Below, piece after piece: positions 1 through 10,348 of a DNA stretch of 45,221 bases. Made by a program: the position numbers and the translations under genes. This DNA is from Nautiliaceae bacterium (lineage in GTDB: Bacteria; Campylobacterota; Campylobacteria; Campylobacterales; Nautiliaceae). The stretch covers positions 1-45,221 of the forward strand of contig JAMORJ010000024.1 of the NCBI GenBank assembly GCA_027063595.1, read 5' to 3'. Position 1 is the first letter of the stretch; every line of letters starts with the position of its first letter. The notes under the pieces are model-generated. The model saw nothing but the letters and a program-made list of their open reading frames with translations, ran no database searches and had not been told where the DNA came from.

Positions 1-1
1 T

Positions 2-499
2 GTAGAGTTTGCTTATAAATTTGATGAAGGACCAATTGCCTTTAGATATCCAAGAGGAGCGTTTAAATTGGAAGATGGAATTTTTAAAGCAAAAGATTTT
101 GAATTTGCTAAAGCAGAGCTTTTAATTGATAGTGATGAAATTATGTTAATTGGATATGGAAATGGAGTAGGTAAAGCTTATAAAGTTTTAAAAGGGCTTG
201 AAGAAAAGGGAATAAAAGCTGGGTTATTGGATTTAAGATTCGTTAAACCTTTTGATAAAGAACTTTTAAAAAGACTTAAGGCAAAAAAATGGTATGTAAT
301 AAGTGATAATGCAAAAGAGGGTGGGATAGCTGAAATGTTAAGCGATTTTGTAAATGAAGAAGGTTTGAATGTGAAAATTAGAAGTTTTGAATATCCAGAT
401 AAATTTATTCCTCATGGGAGCGTTGAGGAAGTTGAAAAATTTTTAAAAGTAGATATAAATAGCATAATCGAAGCGATTGAGAATGAAAATAGGGTTTAA
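2..499 (+). CDS. dxs: 1-deoxy-D-xylulose-5-phosphate synthase, C-terminal part (5' end outside window)
   Basis: Frame is open from base 2 (VEFAYKFDEGPIAFRYPRGAFKLE...), matching the transketolase-like C-terminal domain of DXS; the ATG at 68 is internal. Confidence 0.88.
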   Translation, partial: VEFAYKFDEGPIAFRYPRGAFKLEDGIFKAKDFEFAKAELLIDSDEIMLIGYGNGVGKAYKVLKGLEEKGIKAGLLDLRFVKPFDKELLKRLKAKKWYVISDNAKEGGIAEMLSDFVNEEGLNVKIRSFEYPDKFIPHGSVEEVEKFLKVDINSIIEAIENENRV

Positions 500-1262
500 A
501 AGTGATATTCATCTTGATTTTTGGATAAAAGATTTAAGTGAGATTGATGAATTTATAAAAGATGTTTTAAACCCTCAAGTTTCAGATGTTTTAATTTTGG
601 CTGGAGATATAGGACATTATAACGAGCAAAATGTTGTTTTGATTGAAAAACTTTCGAAATATTCTAAAATTTTTTTAACTTATGGAAATCACGATTTGTA
701 TTTATTACCTGATGAAAAGCTAAAATATTCCAATTCTTTTAAAAGATTGGACGATTTTAAAAGTATGGTTTCTAAAATAGAGGGAGTTTATTTTTTTGAT
801 GGAGATTTAATAGAGATTGATGGAGTAAATTTTTTAGGAAGTGCTGGATGGTATGATTTTTCTTTGGGGTTGAAACATGGATATTCATTAAATTATATGA
901 GAGAAAATTGGGAAATTATAATGAATGATTCAAGGATGATTTTTCCAAAAATAGATCCGGTCAATTTTTCTTTTTCTCATAAAGAAAAATTAAGAGCAAA
1001 TATTCAAAAAGCCGATATCGTTTTTACTCACGTAGCACCAGTTTATATTAGTTGTCATAATGATTTAATTTTAGATAGTTTTTATAGCTTTTATGGATAT
1101 GATTTGTTAGAAGAAAATGTTAAATATTGGATTTTTGGTCATTGTCATAAACCGATGGATTTTTATGAAGATATAGTAAGATTTATTTCTTCTCCTCTTG
1201 GTTATCCTCATATAAGAACCGGTAAAAAAGGAATAAACTACTTAAATTTAAAAGGGTTATAA
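483..1262 (+). CDS. metallophosphoesterase (calcineurin-like)
   Basis: Motifs SDIHLDFW, LAGDIGHYNE, YGNHDLY and FGHCHKP. ATG at 483 is preferred over the TTG at 477. Confidence 0.85.
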   Translation: MKIGFKSDIHLDFWIKDLSEIDEFIKDVLNPQVSDVLILAGDIGHYNEQNVVLIEKLSKYSKIFLTYGNHDLYLLPDEKLKYSNSFKRLDDFKSMVSKIEGVYFFDGDLIEIDGVNFLGSAGWYDFSLGLKHGYSLNYMRENWEIIMNDSRMIFPKIDPVNFSFSHKEKLRANIQKADIVFTHVAPVYISCHNDLILDSFYSFYGYDLLEENVKYWIFGHCHKPMDFYEDIVRFISSPLGYPHIRTGKKGINYLNLKGL

Positions 1263-1384
1263 TTTTTGGAAATTAAAATTTGCTTAAACAAATTTTATGA
1301 AAAGGCGATTTTATTAAAATTGCTAAAATTTATGGAAAGATTCTCTAGCAAAGTGGTATAATTAAGATTAAAAAGGAGGGGGAT

Positions 1385-1681
1385 ATGATAAATTTTGAAG
1401 ATTTAATAAAAATAGGGATAGGTAGTGCTCTTTTGGCAAAAGAGAAATTGGAAGAATTTATTGAAGAAGCAAAAAAAAGGGGAGAACTTAGCGAAAGTGA
1501 AGCGACTAAGCTGATTGAAGAGTTAAAAAAAGAATCGGAAAAAAAATTAACTGAACTTAAAAATCTAATCAAAGAAGAAGTAAAAAAAGAGTTAGATGAG
1601 CTTGGTGTTGCTACTAAGAAAGATATTGAAGAGTTAAAAAAAGAAATTGCCGAAATTAAAAAATTTTTAAATGAAAAATAG
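1385..1681 (+). CDS. small coiled-coil phasin-like protein
   Basis: 98 aa Lys/Glu-rich amphipathic helix, AGGAGGG RBS; its 3' end overlaps the start of the downstream UbiB-family gene. Confidence 0.65.
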   Translation: MINFEDLIKIGIGSALLAKEKLEEFIEEAKKRGELSESEATKLIEELKKESEKKLTELKNLIKEEVKKELDELGVATKKDIEELKKEIAEIKKFLNEK

Positions 1682-3287
1682 TTTTTACGAATTAAAGCGT
1701 ACAAAAGAAATTATTTTTATTTTAGCTAAATATGGGTTTGGAGATATTATTGAATCTTTAGGAATACCCGTCCCTTTTAAAAGAGAAGTTAATCTCTCAA
1801 GAAGCGAAAGAATAAGAAAAGCGATTGAAGAATTAGGTCCTACTTTTATAAAATTGGCTCAAGTTTTATCTTTAAGGCCTGATTTGATTCCTCTTGAATT
1901 GGCAAAGGAATTCGAAAAACTTCAAGATAATGTAACTCCTCTTCCATTTAGCGAAATGGAAAAGGTGTTAAAAGAAGAGTTTGGGGATTATAAAAAGATC
2001 TTTGTTGAAGATTTTGAGCTTTTGGCAAGTGCATCAATAGGGCAGGTTTATAAAACGAAATTAAATTCAAAAGATGAAGTTGCCGTTAAAATTTTAAAAC
2101 CAGATATTGAAGAGAAAATTTTTGTGGATATTACGATAATTCAAAAATTTGCAAAATTGTTTAGAGATAGATTTTTAATTTATGGAATTGATTTGGTAAA
2201 AATTGTAGATGAGTTTGCAAAAAGTATAAAAAAAGAGCTTGATTATAATATTGAAGCTTTGAATCTTAAAAGATTTAGGGCTAATTTTAAAGATAACCCA
2301 AATATAAAAGTTCCAAAGCTTTATTCGAAATATTCGACAAAACGCGTATTAACTATGGAATTCATAAGAGGAATTAAAATTAGCGATATTAAAAAGCTGA
2401 AAGAAAAGGGTTATGATTTAAAGGAAATTACAAAAAAAGGTTTTGAATTAGTATTTGAGCAAATATTTATCCATCGTTTTTTTCATGCAGATCCTCATCC
2501 CGGCAATTTAATGATTAGTGATGGCAAAATCGTATTTTTGGATTTTGGAATAATGGGAAGATTAAGTGAGGAAGATAAAAAATACTTTGTTGAAATGATT
2601 TATTATGTTATAAGAAACGAGGAAGAAAAAGCAGCTCTTTATGTGTTAAAACTCTCAAAAGTGGAAGGTGAAGTTGATATTGGCGCTTTTAAGAAAGAGA
2701 TGGCTGATATTATTTCAACTTATTTTTATTCTTCCTTAAAACAAGTTGAACTTAGAAGTTTAATTGATGATATGTTAAAGGTAATGAGCAGATACAAAAT
2801 CTATTTTAAAGAAGATAATTATCTTTTAGCAAAAGCTCTTGTTACTATGGAAGGCGTTGGTAAAATGTTATACCCAGATTTTAACGCCGCAGAAGAGATA
2901 AGACCTTTTATTTTAAAATTGTATAAAAGCGAATTTTCTTTGTTTTCCATTTTAAAAAAATCTCAAGAATTTAATAAAAATTTGACGGAGTTCATGATTA
3001 ATTTTACGGCAAATATGAATGAAATAATCTCTAAAATAAAAAATGGAAATTTAAAAATAGAATTTGAGCATGTTGGTCTTGAGGATTTTGAAAATACTAT
3101 AGAAAATTCTTTTAATAGACTTTCAACTTCTATTGTAATAGCTTCTATTTTGATAGGTTCATCCATGCTTCTTAGCTCTAAAATCCCTCCTACGATAAAC
3201 GATATATCTTTACTTGGAATTGCTGGATATGTTTTTGCGTTTATTTTAGGAGTGATTTTGTTAATAACTATATTAAGGAAGAGGTAA
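1671..3287 (+). CDS. ABC1/AarF/UbiB-family atypical kinase
   Basis: LGPTFIKLAQVLSLRPDLIP, ASASIGQVYKTKL, FFHADPHPGNLMI and FLDFGIMGRL motifs; C-terminal transmembrane helices. Confidence 0.9.
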   Translation: MKNSFYELKRTKEIIFILAKYGFGDIIESLGIPVPFKREVNLSRSERIRKAIEELGPTFIKLAQVLSLRPDLIPLELAKEFEKLQDNVTPLPFSEMEKVLKEEFGDYKKIFVEDFELLASASIGQVYKTKLNSKDEVAVKILKPDIEEKIFVDITIIQKFAKLFRDRFLIYGIDLVKIVDEFAKSIKKELDYNIEALNLKRFRANFKDNPNIKVPKLYSKYSTKRVLTMEFIRGIKISDIKKLKEKGYDLKEITKKGFELVFEQIFIHRFFHADPHPGNLMISDGKIVFLDFGIMGRLSEEDKKYFVEMIYYVIRNEEEKAALYVLKLSKVEGEVDIGAFKKEMADIISTYFYSSLKQVELRSLIDDMLKVMSRYKIYFKEDNYLLAKALVTMEGVGKMLYPDFNAAEEIRPFILKLYKSEFSLFSILKKSQEFNKNLTEFMINFTANMNEIISKIKNGNLKIEFEHVGLEDFENTIENSFNRLSTSIVIASILIGSSMLLSSKIPPTINDISLLGIAGYVFAFILGVILLITILRKR

Positions 3288-5110
3288 TGGTGTTTAAAAA
3301 TTTAAAAAAGAGGGTTAGTTATTTTAAGGTTGTTAAAGAAGAGTTGTATTTGGTAGATGAGGTAAATAGGGTATTAAAATTTGATAAAGATTTGCTTTTG
3401 ATTGGAGGATTTAAGTTAAAGTTTAATAATAATAAACCGACTGAAAAATGCGTAAAAATGGATAAAAACGCAAAATTGTTGGCTGTTGCTTCTAATAATT
3501 TAATTGGGGTTTGGGATTTAAAAAGTAAGAAATTTTTAGGTTCTTTTCAAAGAAAAGACGATATATTATCTATTTCTTTGGATGAAGAATATTTAGTTAG
3601 TGGAGGGGTAAGTGGAGAAATTAAACTTTATAATTTGGAAATAAAAAAAGAGATTGGAACTATTATAAAACATAAGGATTTTGTTACAGATTTGGAAATT
3701 GAAAGCGAAATTAATGAAGTATATGGAGGATGTTACGATAAGGCGGTGGTATTTTGCGACTTGATTACTTATAGAAAAAAAGAGCGTTATTTACATATAA
3801 AGCCTGTTAGAAAAATAGAAAAAAAGGAAACCTTAATTACGGCTGATCAAATTTCAGACATTCTTAAATGGGACGTTGTTAAAACAGAATCTAAAGATAG
3901 AGTTGATTTTTATAAAGAATTTAGAGATTTTTGGATAGATGATAATTTTTTGGTAATTCTTATGAATTCAAAGGTTGCTATTTACGATTTGGAAAAAGAA
4001 GTTATTTTAAATGATAACTTTTTAGAAATTAACGAGGGAGATAAAATAGTCGTTTTTGGTAGGTTTATGTTAATTTCCGATATTAAGGGAGTATTGTATA
4101 AATTTGATTTGTTTGAAGATGAAGAAAAGCTTTTAGATTTAATTTTAAAAGAGGATTTTAAAAGAGCGTATGAGTTAGTTGATAAAAATCCTTTTTTAAA
4201 AAGAACGCTTGCGTTTGAAAAATTAGAAAAATTAGTAGAAGCTATGATAAAAAGAGCTAAAGCTTATTTTGAAACCGATAAAGAAAAAGCAATAGAAATT
4301 TTACAAAAGTTATTGGTCGTTCCTCATTTAAGGGGACAAATTGAAAATATAATTAGAGATTTTGAAAACATAGTTAAATTTAAATTTGCAATAAAAAGCG
4401 GAAATTATGCTCTTGCTTATCAATTGGCAAATCAGTTTCCATTGTTAAAAGAAACAAAATATTATGAATTGCTTGAGAAAAAATGGCAAATAACGTTTGA
4501 AAAGGCATTGAAACTTATAAAAGAAGGAAAAATAAGTGAGGCAAAAGAATTGCTTGAACCTTTTATGGCGGTTCCTACAAAGCTTCCTTTGATTGAATTT
4601 GCTTTAAAAAAAGCAAATATTCTCTTTTTAATGAAGGAAAAATTGGCAAAAAGAGATTTTAAAGGATTTTTTGATTTGGTAAAACTTCATCCGGAACTTA
4701 AAGATACGATTGAATATCAAAAAGTTTTGGAATATGGTAAAAGACTTTTAGAAAAAGCGGAGGAGCTATTTGAAAAAGAAGAGTTTGAAAAGGCAAAAAG
4801 GGCTTTGAATATCCTTTTGGATTTTCCAGATTATGCTCCTAAAGCTCAGAAACTTCTTAAAAAAATTGAAATAGCTCTAGAATTTCAAAGAGTATTGGCT
4901 AATAAAGATTATGAAAAAGCGTATGAATTAATAGAACTTTATCCGTTTTTAAAAAGATTGCCAAGTTATAAAGAATTTATGAAAAAAATTCATAATGCGT
5001 TTAAAGAAGCTGAAAAATTTATGAGCGAAAATAAGAAAGCAGATGCTATTAATACTTTAAAAGAGTTTCAAAATAGATTTACAATGGGAAGAATAGGTCA
5101 GATTATTTAA
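3287..5110 (+). CDS. WD40-like beta-propeller plus alpha-helical repeat protein (paralogue of 7751-9859)
   Basis: N-terminal WD-like blades (LIGVWDLKSKKFLGSF, YLVSGGVSGEIKLYNLE); C-terminal repeats of the type AYELVDKNPFLKRT / AYQLANQFPLLKET / AYELIELYPFLKRL. Confidence 0.7.
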   Translation: MVFKNLKKRVSYFKVVKEELYLVDEVNRVLKFDKDLLLIGGFKLKFNNNKPTEKCVKMDKNAKLLAVASNNLIGVWDLKSKKFLGSFQRKDDILSISLDEEYLVSGGVSGEIKLYNLEIKKEIGTIIKHKDFVTDLEIESEINEVYGGCYDKAVVFCDLITYRKKERYLHIKPVRKIEKKETLITADQISDILKWDVVKTESKDRVDFYKEFRDFWIDDNFLVILMNSKVAIYDLEKEVILNDNFLEINEGDKIVVFGRFMLISDIKGVLYKFDLFEDEEKLLDLILKEDFKRAYELVDKNPFLKRTLAFEKLEKLVEAMIKRAKAYFETDKEKAIEILQKLLVVPHLRGQIENIIRDFENIVKFKFAIKSGNYALAYQLANQFPLLKETKYYELLEKKWQITFEKALKLIKEGKISEAKELLEPFMAVPTKLPLIEFALKKANILFLMKEKLAKRDFKGFFDLVKLHPELKDTIEYQKVLEYGKRLLEKAEELFEKEEFEKAKRALNILLDFPDYAPKAQKLLKKIEIALEFQRVLANKDYEKAYELIELYPFLKRLPSYKEFMKKIHNAFKEAEKFMSENKKADAINTLKEFQNRFTMGRIGQII

Positions 5111-7700
5111 GTTCTCCCCATCTTTTTGCAAAAGATATACCTACTTTTAGTGGAACTTTTAATTTAAACGCTTTTTCCATTATTTCTTTATAGTAATTTG
5201 CTTCTTCTTTATTTTCTATTTCAAAAATTAATTCGTCGTGAATTTGAAGAATCATTTTTGAATTTGGAAAATTATTTTTTATATCAATCATTGCTTTTTT
5301 AATAATATCTGCCGCACTTCCTTGAAAAACAGTATTTACCGCTTCTCTTTCGTATGAAGCTAAAGTTTTTTGGTTTGCGCTTAAAAAGTTAAAAAATCTT
5401 CTTCTTTTTAAAAGAGTTTCTACGTATCCGTTTGCTTTTGCTTCTTCTTTAATTTTTTCTAAATAATTTTTTACCGTTGGGAAAGAATCAAAATATTTTT
5501 TTATAAACTCTTTTGCTTCTTTTAAAGAAACTCCTATTGTCTCGCTTAATTTTTTAGGTCCCATTCCATAAATTAATCCAAAGTTTATTGATTTTGCAAC
5601 GCTTCTGCTAACTCCTATAATATCGGCTGTTTTTTGATGAATGTCTTCATTGTTTAAAAATGCTTCAATTAATTTTTCATCTTCACTAAAATGAGCTAAA
5701 AGTCTTAATTCTATTTGAGAATAATCAAGACTTACGAATAATTTATCTGTAATAAATGCATTTCTTATGTTTATTTCAGTAGAGGTTGGAATGTTTTGAA
5801 GATTTGGGTTTTTGCTTGATAATCTTCCAGTAGCCGTTCCTGTTTGGAGGAAGTTTGTATAGATTTTGTGATTTTTGTCTTTTTTTGCGTATTCTTTTAA
5901 GGGAATTATATAAGTTGATAATAATTTTTCTAATTTTCTAAATTCTAAAATTTTTGGAATTATTGGATGAGCGTTTTTTAATGAATTTAATACTTTCTCA
6001 TCAGTTGAATAGCCCGTTTTTGTTTTTTTCTTTACAGGAAGTTTTAATACTTCAAAAAGAATATGACTTAATTGTTTTGTGCTCTTTATATTAAATTCTT
6101 TTCCTGCTAATTTATGAATTTCTTTTGTTAGTGTTTCTATTTTCTTTGAAACTTCTATTTGTAGCTCTTCTAAATATTTGATATCTACTTTTATACCTTC
6201 TTTTTCCATGTCTATTAAAAGATTTATAAAAGGCATTTCTATATTTTCAAAATCCCAAATTACTTCATTCCAAAGTTTGTTTTTTAAGACATGGTATAGT
6301 TTTAAAGTGATTAAAGCATCTTCTGCTGCGTATTTAGATGCTGTTTTTATGTCTATTTCTTGAAAATTTTGATTTTTTCCTACTATTTCTTTGTATTTTA
6401 TGTTTTCATGATCTAAATATCTTTTGGCTACGCTATCAAGCCCAACGGGAGAATCTGGATCTATTAGCCATGCTAAAATCATCGTGTCGGCAAAAGGAGT
6501 TGGAGTTTTTAATCCGTAATTTCGTAGCATTTTAAAATCAAATTTTAAATTATGTCCAATTACTTTTTTTTGAAGAATTTTTTCGATTGCCTTAAGAGCT
6601 TTTTTTTGGTCAATTTGTTTACTTACTCCAAGATAAAAATGATTAATTGGAACGTAATAAGCTTTGTTTTCTTCAAACGCAAAGCTAAAACCAACTATTT
6701 TTGGATTTTCAAGGGAATCGGTTTCGGTATCGAAAGCTACTATTTTATCGCCAATCTTGTCTATTATTTCAAATAATTCCTTTTCGTTTTCTAATATTAT
6801 GGTTTCAAATTCTATTTTTTTTGGTTCTTTTGTTTTTATAAACAATCCATCTTTTTTTACTCTTTCAATAACGGATTTTATATCTAAATCAATTAACTTA
6901 TCGGCAACTTTTAAAATAGGATTAATTTCTGGATATTTAAATTCTTCTAAATTTAAGTTATCAAATAAATCCGTTTTTAAAGTTACTAACTCTCGACTTA
7001 AAAATGCATCTTTTTTTCCTTCTATTAGTTTTTTTTTGATTGCTCCTTTTATTTCGTCTATATGTTCGTATAAATTTTCAAGAGTGTGGTATTGATTTAT
7101 AAGCTTTGCTGCAGTTTTTTCTCCAATTCCTTTAACTCCTGGAATATTATCGCTTCTATCTCCCACAAGAGCCTGAAAATCTCTAAAATTTTTAGGATGA
7201 ACGCCAAATTTTTCAATACATCCTTTTTCATCGATTTCTATTTTTTTTAGTGGATCAAAAATTACTATTTTCCCATCTTTTATTAGTTGATACATGTCTT
7301 TATCATGACTTACTATTTTAACTTTTATTCCTTTGTTTGCGGCTGTTGTGGCTAATGAAGCTATAATATCATCACTTTCATAACCAGGTATCTCAATAAT
7401 TTTAAATCCCATTTCTTTTATTAAATTAATTGCAATTGGAAGTTGAGTTTTAAGATCTTCTGGAGCTTCTGGACGGTTGGCTTTATAGTCTTTAAAAATT
7501 TCTTTTCTAAAGGTTTCTTTTTCTTTACTATCAAGAGTAAAAACTACATAATCGGTTGGAAAATCTTTTCCTAGAGAAGCTATAAAATTCATAAATCCGG
7601 TAATCATTCCGGTTGGAATGCCTTTTTTGCTTTTTAATTTTGGAAGCGCATAATAATTTCTAAATAAAAATCCAAAAGTATCGATTATAGTTAGAGTCAT
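5103..7700 (-). CDS. polA: DNA polymerase I (5'-3' exonuclease, 3'-5' exonuclease and polymerase domains)
   Basis: N-terminal FEN domain (GDRSDNIPGVKGIGEKTA), exo motifs FDTET / NLKFD / YAAED, polymerase motifs SLDYSQIELRLLAH, KSINFGLIYGMG, QIHDELIFE. Confidence 0.97.
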   Translation of the reverse strand: MTLTIIDTFGFLFRNYYALPKLKSKKGIPTGMITGFMNFIASLGKDFPTDYVVFTLDSKEKETFRKEIFKDYKANRPEAPEDLKTQLPIAINLIKEMGFKIIEIPGYESDDIIASLATTAANKGIKVKIVSHDKDMYQLIKDGKIVIFDPLKKIEIDEKGCIEKFGVHPKNFRDFQALVGDRSDNIPGVKGIGEKTAAKLINQYHTLENLYEHIDEIKGAIKKKLIEGKKDAFLSRELVTLKTDLFDNLNLEEFKYPEINPILKVADKLIDLDIKSVIERVKKDGLFIKTKEPKKIEFETIILENEKELFEIIDKIGDKIVAFDTETDSLENPKIVGFSFAFEENKAYYVPINHFYLGVSKQIDQKKALKAIEKILQKKVIGHNLKFDFKMLRNYGLKTPTPFADTMILAWLIDPDSPVGLDSVAKRYLDHENIKYKEIVGKNQNFQEIDIKTASKYAAEDALITLKLYHVLKNKLWNEVIWDFENIEMPFINLLIDMEKEGIKVDIKYLEELQIEVSKKIETLTKEIHKLAGKEFNIKSTKQLSHILFEVLKLPVKKKTKTGYSTDEKVLNSLKNAHPIIPKILEFRKLEKLLSTYIIPLKEYAKKDKNHKIYTNFLQTGTATGRLSSKNPNLQNIPTSTEINIRNAFITDKLFVSLDYSQIELRLLAHFSEDEKLIEAFLNNEDIHQKTADIIGVSRSVAKSINFGLIYGMGPKKLSETIGVSLKEAKEFIKKYFDSFPTVKNYLEKIKEEAKANGYVETLLKRRRFFNFLSANQKTLASYEREAVNTVFQGSAADIIKKAMIDIKNNFPNSKMILQIHDELIFEIENKEEANYYKEIMEKAFKLKVPLKVGISFAKRWGELK

Positions 7701-7750
7701 AAAAAACCTTTTTTTGGTATTATAATATCATAAATTTAAAAGGAGAAAGT

Positions 7751-9859
7751 TTGAAGGTAGAGAAAATATTAAACTTAAAGCATCCGATTTCATTAGTAAA
7801 ATATATCAATTCAAAAGTAGGGGTAATAGATAAAGCAAATACTTTTAGAATGTTTGATATTAACGATTTTTCTTTAATGGGAGGGTTTAAGATTAAGCTT
7901 CCTGAAAACAATCCTTTGGAAAATAGCGTTGATATTTCGATAAATGGAAATTATTTAGCTGTTGCAATAAAAGGTAAAAGAAAAACTACTATATGGGATG
8001 TAAATCAAAAAAAATTAATCCATACTCTTGGGTGGCATAAAGGAGAAGTATTAAGTGTTAGTTTTGATTTTGACGAAAATTATTTAATTACAGGTGGAAT
8101 GGATGGGAGAGCTTATCTTTGGTCAGTTGAACTTGGAAAAATGGTAAGTTCTTTACCTCCTCATCCTGATTATATTTTAAGTTCGGCTTTTAGCATAAAT
8201 TCTTTATGGGCGGCAACGGGAAGTTATGATAGAATGACTTCTATTACGAATATTACTTCAATAAATATAAATTACAGGAAAAAAGCTCACAGAGGTGCCG
8301 TAACTAAAATTAAATTTTTTAAAAAGTTTATGATTAGTGGCGATAAAACGGGAGAATTGATTGTATGGGATTATCCAAAAGGAAAAATATTAGGAAGAAT
8401 GCATAACGTTGCTGATATGGTGATTGATATGGCAACCGATGAAAATGAAGAATATTTATTTGTGATTACAAAAACCAAATACGTTTATTTATACGATTTA
8501 AAAACTTACGAATTAATTACCGATAAATTTATCACTCTTAGCGAGCTTCCAAGTTCTATTACTTATGTTCCTGAAAATACGATGCTTTGGATAGGAACGC
8601 TTGGAGGTAGCATTTATATTTTTGATATTTATTCCGATGAAAAAAAATTGATCGAAGCGGTTAAAAATAATAAATATGATGAAGCATATGAGCTTATTAA
8701 GAAAAATCCTTTTCTTGAAAGAACCGAAGCTTATAAACAGCTTGATGAAATTTGGAATAAGACTGTCTCTACTGCTTATAGATTAATGGAAAAGGGAGAA
8801 TACGATAAGGCTAAGCAAATTTTGGCTCCATTTTTGGCGGTTCCTCAAAAAAGAACGATTATTCAAAACATTTTAAAAGATTTTAGCGAGTTTGAAAAAT
8901 TCAAACAAGCTGTTTTAAAAAGAAAGTATCCTCTTGCTTATTCTTTAGCGGCGATGTATCCTTCTTTTAAAGATACGATTTATTATAAAAAAATGGAAGA
9001 AGATTGGAAAAGGGTATTTGCTAAGGCAAAAGAACTAATTAAAATAAGAGGAAAAGAAGATGAAATTAGAAAACTTTTTATGCCATTTAGAGGGGTTACT
9101 TCAAAAACTCCTTTAATTCAGGCGTTATTTAACGATAAACAATTATATGAATTATTGAGAAATTATTTATTATCAAGGAAGTTTGATAAATTTTTTGAGT
9201 TGGTTCAAAGAAATCCTTTTCTTTATGAAACTCCAGAGTATGAACAAGCTATGAAATTTGCAAAAAAACTTGATGAAGAAATACAGAAAAAACTGAAAGA
9301 AACAAAATTTAAAGAAGCTTTAAGTCTTGCCCAAATGCTTGAGATGTTTCCGGAATATAAAGAAAAAGCAAAGGAATACATTAAAGAAGCAAATATTTTA
9401 TCTAATTTTCTTAGTGCTCTTGCCAATAACGAATATGATGTTATTGAAAAAATGGCTTTTGAGTATCCGTTTTTAACCGAAAATGAAGATTATATCGAAT
9501 TTAAGAATAAAATTACTCAAAAATTTAAACTTGCTGAAAATGAAGCTATGAAAGGTAATATTAAAAAAGTTAGCGAAATTTTAGGCGATTTATATAAGAG
9601 TAATATTTTTAAATCAAAAATCGAAAATTTAATTAAATCCGCTTATTTGAATCAATTGCTTGGCATTTTGGTAAAAAAAGATAAAGAAAAACTTCAAAAA
9701 GGGGTTGATAATTATATAGCTTATTTTGGATTTGATAACGAAATTGAAGATATTATAAAGATGGCTAAAAAACTAGGTATGAATTTAGAAATTAAAAATA
9801 CCGAAAAAAGTAGATTTTTAGATTTTAATAATCTTCCTAATTTTATTTGGGAGGATTGA
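7751..9859 (+). CDS. WD40-like beta-propeller plus alpha-helical repeat protein (paralogue of 3287-5110)
   Basis: Blades TIWDVNQKKLIHTLGWHKGEVLSVSFDFDENYLITGGMDGRAYLWSVE; repeats AYELIKKNPFLERTEAY / AYSLAAMYPSFKDTIYY / FFELVQRNPFLYETPEY; shared LxGGFKxK segment. Confidence 0.7.
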   Translation: MKVEKILNLKHPISLVKYINSKVGVIDKANTFRMFDINDFSLMGGFKIKLPENNPLENSVDISINGNYLAVAIKGKRKTTIWDVNQKKLIHTLGWHKGEVLSVSFDFDENYLITGGMDGRAYLWSVELGKMVSSLPPHPDYILSSAFSINSLWAATGSYDRMTSITNITSININYRKKAHRGAVTKIKFFKKFMISGDKTGELIVWDYPKGKILGRMHNVADMVIDMATDENEEYLFVITKTKYVYLYDLKTYELITDKFITLSELPSSITYVPENTMLWIGTLGGSIYIFDIYSDEKKLIEAVKNNKYDEAYELIKKNPFLERTEAYKQLDEIWNKTVSTAYRLMEKGEYDKAKQILAPFLAVPQKRTIIQNILKDFSEFEKFKQAVLKRKYPLAYSLAAMYPSFKDTIYYKKMEEDWKRVFAKAKELIKIRGKEDEIRKLFMPFRGVTSKTPLIQALFNDKQLYELLRNYLLSRKFDKFFELVQRNPFLYETPEYEQAMKFAKKLDEEIQKKLKETKFKEALSLAQMLEMFPEYKEKAKEYIKEANILSNFLSALANNEYDVIEKMAFEYPFLTENEDYIEFKNKITQKFKLAENEAMKGNIKKVSEILGDLYKSNIFKSKIENLIKSAYLNQLLGILVKKDKEKLQKGVDNYIAYFGFDNEIEDIIKMAKKLGMNLEIKNTEKSRFLDFNNLPNFIWED

Positions 9860-10348
9860 TAAATCTTCTTTTTTGTTGATATTAACAGAAGCGTTTTTAA
9901 TAGAAATTTGTCGTTTGTTTATGCCATATATTTTTTTTGTTTTAAAATCGAAATTTTTTATCATAGTATAATCATAATATCCAATTAGCGGATTTTCCTT
10001 AGCGACTGCTTTTTTTTTAATGAGTTTAATTAAATCTTTTTGAGTTATAAGGGGAGTATCGATATTGATTACGAAAATTTTTTTGTATTTTTGAATAATT
10101 TCTTTTAGAGCAAAAATGGGGGCGTATTCTTTAGATTTTTCGATAAAGAAGGAATAATTTTTAAATTTTTTTTCTTTTGCTACGAAAAACACTTTTTTAA
10201 AAATTTTTTTGCATAAATTATATTGATGTTTATGAAAATATTTTGCTTTATCTTCCTTAAAACGGCTTGATTTACCGCCGGCTAATATAAAACAAGGAAT
10301 TTTAGTTTCTTTTAAATTCACCTGATTTTCCGCCGCTTTTGTATTCAA
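9818..10348 (-). CDS. mobA: molybdenum cofactor guanylyltransferase-like protein
   Basis: Start region [19 protein letters not shown] nucleotidyltransferase motif and NIDTPLI; adjacent to moaC. Confidence 0.78.
   Translation of the reverse strand: MNTKAAENQVNLKETKIPCFILAGGKSSRFKEDKAKYFHKHQYNLCKKIFKKVFFVAKEKKFKNYSFFIEKSKEYAPIFALKEIIQKYKKIFVINIDTPLITQKDLIKLIKKKAVAKENPLIGYYDYTMIKNFDFKTKKIYGINKRQISIKNASVNINKKEDLSILPNKIRKIIKI

Noticed and set aside
1345-1704. 119-aa minus-strand ORF
   Set aside because: Ser/Phe-rich antisense translation of the phasin-like gene; low complexity mirrors Lys/Glu codons on the other strand.
6178-7095. Four plus-strand ORFs inside polA
   Set aside because: Antisense to a well-supported conserved gene; Ser/Phe/Ile-rich with no recognisable domain.
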